This document shows positions 26,327-36,168 of a stretch of DNA of 64,000 bases, one piece after another; positions within the stretch are counted from its first letter, which is position 1, and each line of letters opens with the position of its first letter. The translations under genes and the position numbers were made by a program. A model generated the notes under the pieces. The model was not told the origin of the DNA, searched no databases, and was given only the letters and a program-made list of their open reading frames with translations. The stretch lies in assembly GCA_963402885.1 (NCBI GenBank), contig OY727095.1, forward strand, positions 5,957,001 to 6,021,000. Reading direction: 5' to 3'. The DNA is from Antedon bifida (taxonomy: Eukaryota; Echinodermata; Crinoidea; Comatulida; Antedonidae).

Positions 26327-27787
26327 ATGAATTTGCAAGAGCAATTGGCATCATCCAAGAGATCACTGAAGCCAGTTAGCACAAAAGTCATTACAGTTGA
26401 TGGTCAAACGTTTACAGAAAGAAGAAATGAAGCTGGACAATTTGATGTGACAACAAGAGGAGGAAGTGACGAAGGAGCATGCGGTGGAGGGGGCTGTTTC
26501 TTTGTAGTAGATTCTAAACCTGACATACAGGTTCTGAAAGTTCGACCTGGGTTATATCTAAGTAAATGTTTAAAATAATTATGTTTAGAGATACTAATAA
26601 GCACCAACTACCATCGGACCCAATTGCCATCAACAGATTTGATTTTGTCCTTTAAACTATATATGGGGGTTGATGTCCACGAGTGATTACATGTTGGCTA
26701 TACTTTTGTTGTATTATATATGTATTATATTTCATGCAAAGCTTATGCTTTCCTTCAATAATTATTTCTTTATAATTATCAAATTCCATCATTTTTTTCC
26801 GGAAGCATTTTAATTAAAAAATTTTTCTTTTCTAGGTAGCCAGGATGTAGCACATCGATTGGATCTTTTGAAAGAGCATGGTATTACGCATATTTTAAAC
26901 ACAGCTACTGGTGTACAAAACATATATCCTGATGTGTTTGTATACAAACATGTTGAGCTTTTGGATTTACCGGAAATAGATCTTACAAGGTATTTATTAA
27001 GGCCATGTCAATTGGGGTCACATGTTTTTATAAAAAGAAATGAATGCAAGTACAGTAACATGAAGCAAGGCAATCTAACAACAGAACACTGAGCTTGTCT
27101 TGCCAATATAGAAACTCCAGTGATGTAGCCACAAGAAATAAAGTGGTCCGCAGGTTGAAACCTTACCAACCGTACTGGTGGTTACGGCCCTGGACTCGTA
27201 ACTGTCTTTTGATCTTATGTATGGCTGCGAAAAATACCACGTAGTACTGTACTATGTATATATTCTCTGTTGTGTTTGTGATGATAGTATCTCAGCCACA
27301 TATAAACCCTTTGATCTCCGGAGCTCAGCATTCTGTTGTTAGATTGCCTTGCTTGAAGGCATGAATGACAAGTATAGCATACTACATGAGAATATGCAAG
27401 GATATCCATCCAATGCGATACTGGCCACTGACGGCTATGAGCACTCTCTGGCTAAATCCAGGAGGCCCTGCATGTCATGCCCTCTTACAAATAATACCCT
27501 GCCCAAAAAAAAAGTATTTTAATCAAATTATGTTTCCCCCTAGTTTCTTGGATGAATGTATTGAGTTCATAGATAAAGGAAGAAAGGATGGTTGTACGTT
27601 AGTCCACTGCAATGCTGGAGTATCTCGATCTTGTACAGTGATACTTGCCTACCTGATACGCACTGAAGGTGTTGATGTCAAACAGGAATTATTAAAGCTA
27701 AGAATACTGCGACCAAGCCTACGGCCCAATGATGGGTTTATGAAACAATTACAGGTTTTACAGAATGATCATAAGACTGAAGTGTAG
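26327..27787 (+). CDS. DUSP19: Dual-specificity protein phosphatase, DUSP19-like
   Basis: Three exons, 26327-26561, 26836-26989 and 27544-27787, join to 210 residues (human DUSP19 is 217). DUSP19 is an atypical dual-specificity phosphatase that acts on, or scaffolds, the JNK MAP-kinase pathway. The N-terminal region ends in a Gly/Cys-rich GACGGGGC stretch. The catalytic domain has SSQDVAHRLDLLKEHGITH, the LDLPE loop carrying the probable general-acid Asp, and the signature VHCNAGVSRS with nucleophile C152 and R158. The start at 26327 follows a good acceptor at 26313; an in-frame ATG at 26282 would add 15 residues if that intron is not real. Intron 2 and the 3' UTR carry dispersed repeats. The phosphatase identity is very secure, the DUSP19 orthology good. 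Confidence 0.9.
27425..27478 (+). repeat. GCTATGAGCACTC repeat fragment in DUSP19-like intron
   Basis: Shares GGCTATGAGC..CTCTGGCTAAA with the larger element at 27800-28010, lying just before the last coding exon. Confidence 0.55.
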
Positions 27788-27799
27788 AGAGAAGAGGAG

Positions 27800-28010
27800 C
27801 AGTGGCGTAGCAGCTATGAGCGCTCACTGGCTAAACCTGAGCAGCCCCAATGCAACTACTGTACCCAGCGTTGGAGGGTCCCTTAGGAGTGCTAAACCAG
27901 GGGCCCAGAGCATAAGGGGACCTACAACATGAGCAGCCTCAGTGCAACTACCCAGAGTTTGAGGGCCCCTTAAGAGTGCTAAACCAGGGGCCTCTGCTCC
28001 ATGCGTTAAG
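27800..28010 (+). mobile_element. CAGTGGCGTAGC element in the DUSP19-like 3' UTR
   Basis: Starts CAGTGGCGTAGC, 12 bp after the stop codon. The interior motif GTGCTAAACCAGGGGCC occurs twice, so the element is internally duplicated. Relatives lie at 34371-34525 and 35439-35607, ending in TATGCTACTGAC or TATGCCACTG, the complement of the start. This suggests short terminal inverted repeats of a hAT-like non-autonomous DNA element. Confidence 0.6.
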
Positions 28011-28234
28011 CCTAGAGAAGAGTGTTGATACTGAAGCCTGTACTCAAAATTGATTTGTGTGTGAACTTATGCTTGCATATATTGTCAGTCCAAGCCATGA
28101 ATTTAATATTTTTATGATGGCATAAAAGTATTCTGGATTATAAATATAGGATCTATGTCTACCAGTTGTTATGTTGAGATAAACAATATTTGTACACTAT
28201 AAATGTATCAGTTTTATATTCTTATATTCATTGA

Positions 28235-28253
28235 AATAAATTTAAGCAATAAA
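28235..28253 (+). terminator. Polyadenylation signals of the DUSP19-like gene
   Basis: Two AATAAA hexamers 13 bp apart, about 450 bp after the stop codon; the first plausible 3' end for this transcript. Confidence 0.55.
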
Positions 28254-28724
28254 CATTTAAATAACTTTTATTAAAAATGTAGATAGAATAAAATTAAAAC
28301 AAAACATTTCTTTACATATTTTTCTTGGAAACAATGAAACACAAAATGCATACTTTCTGATATTCAAAATAAATCTAAAATGTTCTAATTAGAAAAATAA
28401 AAAGCACCAAAGTTTGGGAAGGCATACAATAGACCAGGTTTATGTGAACAAAACATCATCATCTTTTTAGTTTTCTTATTTTGCTGATTATTTGGCAAGA
28501 CATTGTACAAATAGGTAAAAACATAAACATGTGGCACAAGAGATAAAGCATAATTATCGGTGCTGGTGATGCAGTTGGCTTGGTTCAATCCTTTGATGAA
28601 TCATGTAATTTCATGCTGTCCAGCTAGTGACACGATTGACACATATTATCTTTATATAAATAAGTTTTTATAATGTAGACATCTAATTCACATACATATA
28701 CTGTATTGTGTTATACCATTAGGA

Positions 28725-28800
28725 TTCCTTCTGGTCTAATGGCTAAGATACTCGCTCTTGTAAAAGAGAGTTACAGGTCCGACTCCTGACAGACAATGCT
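28725..28800 (+). tRNA. tRNA-like sequence, probably a pseudogene or SINE seed
   Basis: The order fits a tRNA: A-box-like CTGGTCTAATGGC, an anticodon-arm hairpin around CTCTTGTAAAAGAG, and a B box CAGGTCCGACTCCTG that forms a T-arm stem (CAGG/CCTG). The 7-bp acceptor stem does not pair and the anticodon loop is not 7 nt, so a functional tRNA is unlikely. Confidence 0.4.
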
Positions 28801-29819
28801 TTATCATGCAAATATATATTGTACATATAACATTACTTTCCTAATTTGTATAATTCATATTAACATTGAACAATTTTACACATATGTTAAAATGGAAGCT
28901 TATAAGAATATTATGGTTCTTACAACAATGATACGGTTACAAAGGTACGGTTAAAACTATCCCATAATTTGAGGTAGTGATTTAAGGATGATGTAGTCTA
29001 AATAATTAAGTTAATAAAATGCTTTTATTTAATTGTTGCAGATTTTAATAAATAAAACATATTTTCAATAATGGAAAGAATATCAAAGATGCCTTTTTAG
29101 TTTACCAATGCTGTAGTTTTAATATGAGATTTATAAATTATTCATTATAAATTGACCAATTGAAAATGAGATTACTAATTATTCATTATAAATTGACCAA
29201 TGAAATGAGATTAATAATTATTTATTGTGAATTGACCAATGAAAATATGATTACTAATTATTCATTATGAATTGACCAATGAAAATGAGATTACTAATTT
29301 TTCAATATGAATTGACCAATGAAAATGAGATTACTAATTAGTCATTATGAATTGACCAATCAAAATGCGATTACTAATTATTCATGTTGAATCCACCAAT
29401 AATTACTTATTAAATAAAAGTATCACACAAAATCCATGCAAATTACAGTACATTATCCTGATTATTGTATACACATACTCTATGTTTTTTAACAATCTTT
29501 ATCGTTTGATTTATATTAATTCTCTTATTATTTATATTACATGATAAACGTATTTGTTTCCTTTATTACTTAAATAAATGATCTTTGGCACAACATCAAT
29601 AATTCGCATAGGTTTACTTCTAGTTTTTCATGTACAATTTAATATTAACACTTGGTGACTAACAATAGGGCAGCTCCTTTTGCTGGCACTGTGTGCGGTG
29701 ATCACACAATGGGCTCTGTAGGTAATTGTATCATAGAGTAAAGAAACAGTTCCTTCTTTTGCTTTATGCTTGTATGTACTATGTTCTGCTGGGGGTTGGG
29801 TGGGGCGGGGTGGTTGGTG
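28801..29819. other. Intergenic, tail-to-tail DUSP19-like / propeller gene
   Basis: Holds the ~39-bp tandem array at 29124-29400, a G-rich tract near 29792-29818, and TTTATT at 29562-29567 (minus-strand AATAAA), a candidate poly(A) signal for the propeller gene. No gene seen. Confidence 0.5.
29124..29400. repeat. ~39-bp tandem repeat, seven copies
   Basis: Units of the form GATTACTAATTATTCATTA followed by TGAATTGACCAATGAAAA, each containing a CCAAT (plus strand GACCAATG). Copies vary at a few positions. Confidence 0.85.
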
Positions 29820-32800
29820 TTACAGGATGGGCTCAATAGGCACTTGTATCCATACATTCTGAAAAACAAAAATAAAATTAATACTATAATTTTTTATTTT
29901 ATTTAAAAAGCAGTGAATATGATAAACTTGTGTGATATTATTTAACTTGTTTTTATGGACCTTCTGTACACAATGACTTGTGACCCATACAAATCCGGGA
30001 TGAGGAATAAATCGAAGATCACATACCAACTTCCCTGCAGGCGCACCATGAATTGACATGACATAACTTTTTTCTAAATAACAAGGTCTCTTTACACTAG
30101 GAAATATTACTTTGAATGAGCCACTGAAAACACTAGATTGATATTATATGTTTATTAAATAATACCTCTCTGGCATGACATGTCCACCTCAAGGCAGCCT
30201 CATCGTCTCCAAAATAGCCAGCACAGCTAACAACTGCTGCATCTTGTGTCCCACTAATACTGCAATAATATGGATACAAATGCATGGTTAGAAATAATCA
30301 GTAAATACCACTAATACTGCAATAATACAGATACAAATGCATGGTTAGAAATATCAGTAAATACCACTAATACTGCAATAATACAGATACAAACGCATGG
30401 TTAGAAATAATCAGTAAATACCACTAATACTGCAATAATACAGATACAAACGCATGGTTAGAAATAATCAGTAAATACCACTAATACTGCAATAATACAG
30501 ATACAAACGCATGGTTAGAAATAATCAGTAAAGAATAAAAAGCTTGTTGGGTAGAGTCTGTTTTGTATTAATGTAAAATAATAATAATAATTTCAATTTC
30601 AATTTCTTTTTACTTTGGAAATATCATCCATATTAATAAGCTTATAAACAGAAAAAGAAAAATCGTAAACTCTAAACTTAAGTTTAAAATCCTGGATCTA
30701 TAAAGTGCCTAAATGCTGTAAATAAATAAAAAGCTCTAAGCGCTGTACTTATGATCATTATGTAGTCTTACTCAAAAAACTATTATTACTGGGCCAAAAA
30801 AAAATTTATAGAAAATGTACTTAAGGATGTAATTTATACTTTTACTAATTAATTTCTAGAGTATACAGGAATCCAGCCAGACATTCTCGAAGCAGCGCCC
30901 TCTATTGACTCGCTCAAGTATAATCCCATCATCTTATTTCTCCCGAATTCCATACCCAATGCAACTGGCACTTGATGCAGTTATATGGTATAAACAATTC
31001 AACATGTACATACTATTACTAACCTTGATTGTACAAGACATCTAACTGGACATTCAGATATCTTATGCTGGACTTGTACTTCCAGGTCAAATCTCGGTTG
31101 AACAGCAATTTCTGAAAAGGCAAAGCTTGGCGGCAGTTCTCCTTGCAAGAGCATAGACATCACTGACTTTCTCTGTATTTTCTTAGGGTCTTTGCTGAAG
31201 TCCTCTGGATCCTCTGGTACTGGTGTGATGGTAGAGTTGGTTACATGTTCCAAACAAGTGGAGTTATTTGGCTCTTCAACGAATATTTGACTCAACCGGT
31301 ATCTCCTTGACTTCCTTGTTGCCCCACGTTTCAACTTATTAATTTTACCAATTACGCTCTGAACTTTTTCCATTGGTTTCGATGTTTCTGGTCCACTGAC
31401 TTCATCTTCAGGCTTTTTAACTTTTGTTGAGGCAATTTTTTTCGATCTTTTAGAACTTGAATGAAGAAGTTTTCTAACAGTTTGAGGACTTGATACCATT
31501 TTAGCCTTGATTTTTCCTCTTCTATTTTGTTGTTTGCGACCATTGCGGTATTTAGTGGTATACTGAGCTTCTTCTACTTTTAATTGCTCAACTGATGAGG
31601 GAGGCACGATTACAAAATCTCCTTCACTTTCAAGACTCTGTTTATCAACATCACTGATACTAGTTGAAATAGCAGATTGTCCATCTCTAGAATCGCTATT
31701 ACTTCCACCAGAAACCGCAGAGCTCTTATTGGACGACACACGAAGAAATGTTGACTTTCCACAAACTATGTTCCCTGACCTTAATTTTACGCTGGAAGTA
31801 AACTCTCCGCTAATGGTCAAGTCGTCGCTCACTAGAAATTCACCAGATGCACACAAAGTTCCATTGGTTTCGATACTTGATTCTAAGGGGTTTTCAAATT
31901 CTGGTGGGTAAGTTCTGTCATCTGGTGGGAAGGTTCTGTTTTCTGGTAGGAAAGTTCTGTTTTCTGTTGGGTAATTTCTGTCATCTGGTAAGTAAGTTCT
32001 GCCATCTGTTGAATATGTCCTTTCTACCTTTTTTCTTTCATTTCTTATATTCATTCTTTCATTTTCTTTATCACATGGTTCTTCTGTTTGAACCTCTTTT
32101 TCAACAGTTTGTTTATGAGCATGCTCCATGGGAAGGTGAAATATTGGAGGAAGTCTTCCATCTAAGCTCAAACCAGAAGTAGCCTGTGACAGACTATCAA
32201 GATCACTGCTTCCACCAATATCAACTGATAGTACAACCGGCGTTATGTCCGTCACAGAGGACGCCACCGATGCAGATTCTGAAACAGATTCAAAACAGCT
32301 TTCTTTACTGTGAGCTGCAGAAATTCTATTTCCATCAGATTCAACATCACTTTGCTTCTGATCCCCGGAGAAGGCACTCACATTGCCAGAATCTCTTTGT
32401 CCAGGAATTCGAGATATGTCGCTAGAGGTTATGTCCGATTCTGTTACAGATCTGTTCTCTGGACAAGGATATTCTGGTGCAACTGGATTATTAGCAACCA
32501 TTGATGCTGCAAGATCATAAAGGTTTACAATGACACCCTGATGGTCTTCGTTGATGTTGCCAAGTTTATCCATTAAACCATGCTGTTCTGTCATTAGGCC
32601 AGTCTCCATTAGATTCTGGTTTTCCTGTAACTGGTCATAGTTTTCCTCTAGGTGGTCATAGTTCTCTTCTGAATGATTATAGTTTTCTTCTAAATGATCG
32701 TAGTTTTCTTTCAAATGTTCATAATCCTCCTTTACATGATCACAGCTTTCTATGTTCCGATATTCATCTTGTTTAGCATCAGATTCACTGGTGTCTAAAT

Positions 32801-35800
32801 CTTTCTCAAATGATGAATCCGTATTTTCACTTTCTTTTCCAATACTCGTTGAGTTTTCTCTTGAAACTGCTGCAATTACACTGTTTCTATTTTCTGAAAA
32901 AGCTTCAGTGACATCGTTTCTGGAATCTGAAGTTTGTTCTGAGCTTGACTCCTCTCCAATATCAAACAACGGCCTTCTTGGATCATATCTGAATCCATCC
33001 ATTGTCACGACACTCTCCATACTTGCTTCATAACCTCTACTGTCCAAGCTCTCCTCAAAGCCTCTACTATCGATGCTGGTGTCAAAGCCTCTACTGTCGA
33101 TACTAGTTTCAAAACCTCTCGTCTCGAAGCTGCTTTCAAAACCTCTTGTATCAAGACTAGCATCAAATCCACGGCTATCGACACTTGTTTCAAATCCTCT
33201 TGGATCCACACAAACCTCTAACCGCTTCATGTCTGCCTTTGCTTGCCTTCCATCGTCATGGACTTTGACTGCTCTTGCGCTTACACTGTCTTCAAGGTGA
33301 TCTTCCTCTGAAAGAAATCCTTCGGAACCCTCAGACCTGAAGCAATCACGAGAATCTACCATTCCTTCTAGGACAGATAATGGATCAATTTCGTGGATGT
33401 TGTAAATGATCAGGTGACCATCTGCTGTTCCTACCCACACGGTGTCATGATATGGTAGAAGTGCCGTCACTCTTGGCGCTGTCAACTCGCGCATCTGAAG
33501 AAATCAAGAATGGTTGGTTATACAATAAATAACACTGCATGGCTCTATTGTGCCTATCTTATCAAGTAATCTTGTAAAACATACTCAAATTTGAAACGAT
33601 ACTCATTAAAAGAGTATTTAATTTAAACTGATGAAATACAATGTATGCATCTATAGTAATCAATACTTTCAAAAATTGTTATGTGCTACGTAAAAGAACA
33701 TATGCATTTATATACTGTAGCATTTACTTAAATAAATATTATTACAAAAACGAAAAGTTATAGCATACTTTTAGAGATGCTGGAGTACACATATAGTCCA
33801 TAGCTGTGTCGAAAACCATAATGCACGTTAAAGTTTTCACGTCCCAGAGACCGAAGGCAGAAGAGTTACGGATCGTGATCCACACTCCGTGCACGTCAAC
33901 CACCATGTTGTTGATGTGCACACCAGGATTCTTAGACACATCAAACGTTTCCAACAAGTCAAGTTCACTAAATATGGTTGAAAAAATATTATTAAACATG
34001 TTTACTCTATCAAGCTTTATGTGACATATATGGACATGATGATGTCATATCACTACCACATTTGGGCACATCACTCTTTAGACATAGTGTAGTCAGAGCT
34101 TTATGATAGTAGTACATCACACAGCATGTAAAAACAATTTCTCTTCTCAAAAGTTGCATTATGTTTGTAGATATTAAAACAGAACTTTTAAAAACACTGA
34201 ATGCATCCATTAAATCAACCAATAAATCAACCAATAAAGACTCATCCATCATCAAATAATTATTATCATATCTAATCATAAGAGTCATTATCATTCCCAT
34301 CATTCTCCTACATCTTGTTGATTACCACCACAAAAATCATTAACAACAACCATGGAAATCATTATGACACCATCCAATGGCGAAACGGATATGAGCGATC
34401 ACTGGCTAAACTCAGGGGCCCCAGAGGTTAAAGGGCCTTGTATGAAAAGCCCCAATGCAACTACCCGTTTGAGGGCCCATTAGGAGTGCTAAACCAGGGG
34501 CCTTTGCCCCATGTGTTATGCTACTGACACTATCACCATCCACAAACATACATCATAGTCTACTTCTTTGTGTTTGTAATTTACAATCTTATGATGGTTT
34601 ATAGGCAAAACTTTGTTGATAACTAAAATGAAATAAATACCCAAAAACCAAATCGATCAGTCAATAATATAATGATTTTAAAAAAAAAAGAAGATTTTGT
34701 TAAGCATGCAGTACATATAGCTAATTATTCTTACTCGCTAAGAATGCTGACAGAGTTTCCACATCCACACCATATCTGCTGCATGCCTTCCAAGTAGAGC
34801 ACAGCTTTCACTGGACTCACTCCTATTGAATGGTAGAAATTATCCATTGGCGTAGTGTCCGATATAGTCTAAGAAATAGATAAAGACAGAATTTTAGACA
34901 CTGATCAACTGACATGTAAACCAGGGGCGGATCTAGCATTATATAGCTAAATATTTCATAAATGATAAAAACAATCCGCTGCAGAAAAAAAAAATTTAAA
35001 TGACATGGCTGTTAAATTTTATGGGGCCTAAATTCGCACCTGCTAACCAAAATTATTATGGAGGGTCTAGGCAATCCAACCAACAAAGTTTTAAAGTCTA
35101 GGTTTGTCTTATGAATGGATTGTCACTTGTATCAGGCATCAAATAAAATTCCCTTTTGATAGTCCTTGGCAATGTGCGTAAATAAAATAACAATTAAAGC
35201 CTACATATTATGCACTATCTATTGCATATTTACCTCGACAATTGCCAGTGTGCCATTGGCTAACCCCGCATACAGGTTGCTACTCTTTACATGGAATGCT
35301 AAACTAAGAGGAGTGTCATGTAATCTTAAACACCAAAGCTCATCTCTACAAAACAAAGATATAGATAAATTACAATTACAATTTACACAGATTATATTTT
35401 CTTTTCATAATAAAGAACTCCTCAAATGTTTTACCACTACAGTATAAGCGCTCAATAGCTAAACTCAGGTGAACCGGAGCTTACGTGCACCTTGAGCAGG
35501 GCCAGAGGAAAAACAGGTTTTAAAATATGTCAAAAAAGGTTAAAAGCACCAGAAGCCTGGGGTCCCTAAACTAGGGCTCCGGGCCTCTGCGTTTATGCCA
35601 CTGCACTCCTCTCTTATATATAGGTATCAAAATCAGAGTCATAATTAAAATCTATTTTCATTGACTAGACAGGACAATTTTAGAAGAAAAGGTTCATAAT
35701 AAAAAGAAAAACAAACTTACTGGGACCTTATACTATAAGCATACAGATACCACGATAAAGTTCCTACAAGCACAATGTCGGAACCAGCCATAGTCATACA

Positions 35801-36168
35801 CACAATTTGAGAATCCAACTGTAACAGAAAAAAAAGAAGTATTAACGTCTTACAAAAAGTGATTTTTCAATCATAAACACTGGTGGTGAGTACCATGTTG
35901 TATAGCGGCATACAAACGATGAAAAACAATGACTTCTTGATTAAAGCTCTGTCTACACAATAAAACTAATTTGACAAAAAAAGTGTGATATGCTCGAATA
36001 TGGTAGTGTCCATATATTGGCACATCACATTCTTTTGTCACATAAAGTTTGATAGTGTAGACAGAGCTTAACTTACTACAATATTAAGCGTGTCTTTTGT
36101 ACATTTTTCAGCGTCCACAATGCCAAGCCAAGCCTCACGGATATCGCCTCTACATACAAGTAATTTAC
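29820..36168 (-). CDS. Beta-propeller (WD40-like) protein C-terminal region, possibly LRRK-family; 5' exons not found
   Basis: Nine exons fit by phase: 36077-36168, 35721-35818, 35234-35345, 34735-34868, 33769-33967, 31024-33494, 30166-30259, 30027-30089, 29820-29858 (stop). Propeller-blade strands recur: ICM-type DSQIVCMTMAGSDIVLVG, SNLYAGLANGTLAIVE, QQIWCGCGNSVSIL, VHGVWITIRNSSAFGLWD, YHDTVWVGTADGHLIIYN. After the long insert come VVSCAGYFGDDEAALRW and the end NVWIQVPIEPIL. This layout recalls the C-terminal propeller of leucine-rich-repeat kinases, but ARHGEF10-like or other scaffold propellers cannot be excluded. The first exon found starts in phase 1 without a Met, so coding exons are missing upstream, yet another gene's stop lies at 38232 on the same strand. 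The acceptor of exon 30027-30089 (TAAAG) is weak and was chosen for phase. Confidence 0.7.
30251..30533. repeat. 57-bp tandem array spanning the 3' splice site of a propeller-gene exon
   Basis: CCACTAATACTGCAATAATA starts at 30251, 30308, 30364, 30421 and 30478 (spacings 57, 56, 57, 57). On the minus strand each unit reads TATTGCAG|TATTAGTGG. The 30251 copy is the true acceptor of exon 30166-30259; the other four lie upstream in the same intron. Confidence 0.92.
31024..33494 (-). CDS. Giant exon coding a disordered insert inside the propeller
   Basis: 2,471 bp, 823 codons, open throughout, with CAG|ATG at its acceptor and TCAAG|GTTAGT at its donor. The first ~40 codons finish one blade and the last ~25 start the next. 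In between is low-complexity, acidic and Ser-rich sequence with three peptide arrays: seven 9-residue units of type DSRGFETSI (33018-33206), six 7-residue units of type DHLEENY (32616-32741), six 7-residue units of type RTFPPDD (31896-32021). A basic block with clusters such as KRSKKIASTKVKK follows. ATG at the exon start is probably internal, because the previous exon joins in phase 0. Confidence 0.85.
34001..34103 (-). mobile_element. MITE family 1, copy 12
   Basis: Right arm shortened. It lies about 34 bp outside the acceptor of exon 33769-33967, so it may overlap the branch-point zone. Confidence 0.75.
34371..34525 (+). mobile_element. CAGTGGCGTAGC-type element, copy 2
   Basis: Shares GCCCCAATGCAACTACCC and AGTGCTAAACCAGGGGCC with 27800-28010; ends GTTATGCTACTGAC. 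In a propeller-gene intron. Confidence 0.6.
34922..35060 (+). mobile_element. Possible hAT-like remnant
   Basis: Starts CCAGGGGCGGATCTAGC, a terminus widely seen on hAT non-autonomous elements. The far end is not clear, so limits are approximate. Confidence 0.35.
35439..35607 (+). mobile_element. CAGTGGCGTAGC-type element, copy 3
   Basis: Diverged copy: AGTATAAGCGCTCAATAGC at the left, CTAAACTAGGGCTCCGGGCC inside, TTTATGCCACTGCAC at the right. Confidence 0.5.
35943..36070 (+). mobile_element. MITE family 1, copy 13, beside a 5' splice site
   Basis: The right end is only about 6 bp from the donor GTA|GTAAGTTAAG of exon 36077-36168. The GTTAAG of the donor merges with the element edge. Confidence 0.85.

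Noticed and set aside
28725-28800. A functional tRNA gene
   Set aside because: A and B boxes look right, but the acceptor stem does not pair and the anticodon loop is irregular; kept only as tRNA-like.
31729-33300. Plus-strand ORFs opposite the giant exon
   Set aside because: They mirror its low-complexity peptide repeats and lack their own splice or start context.
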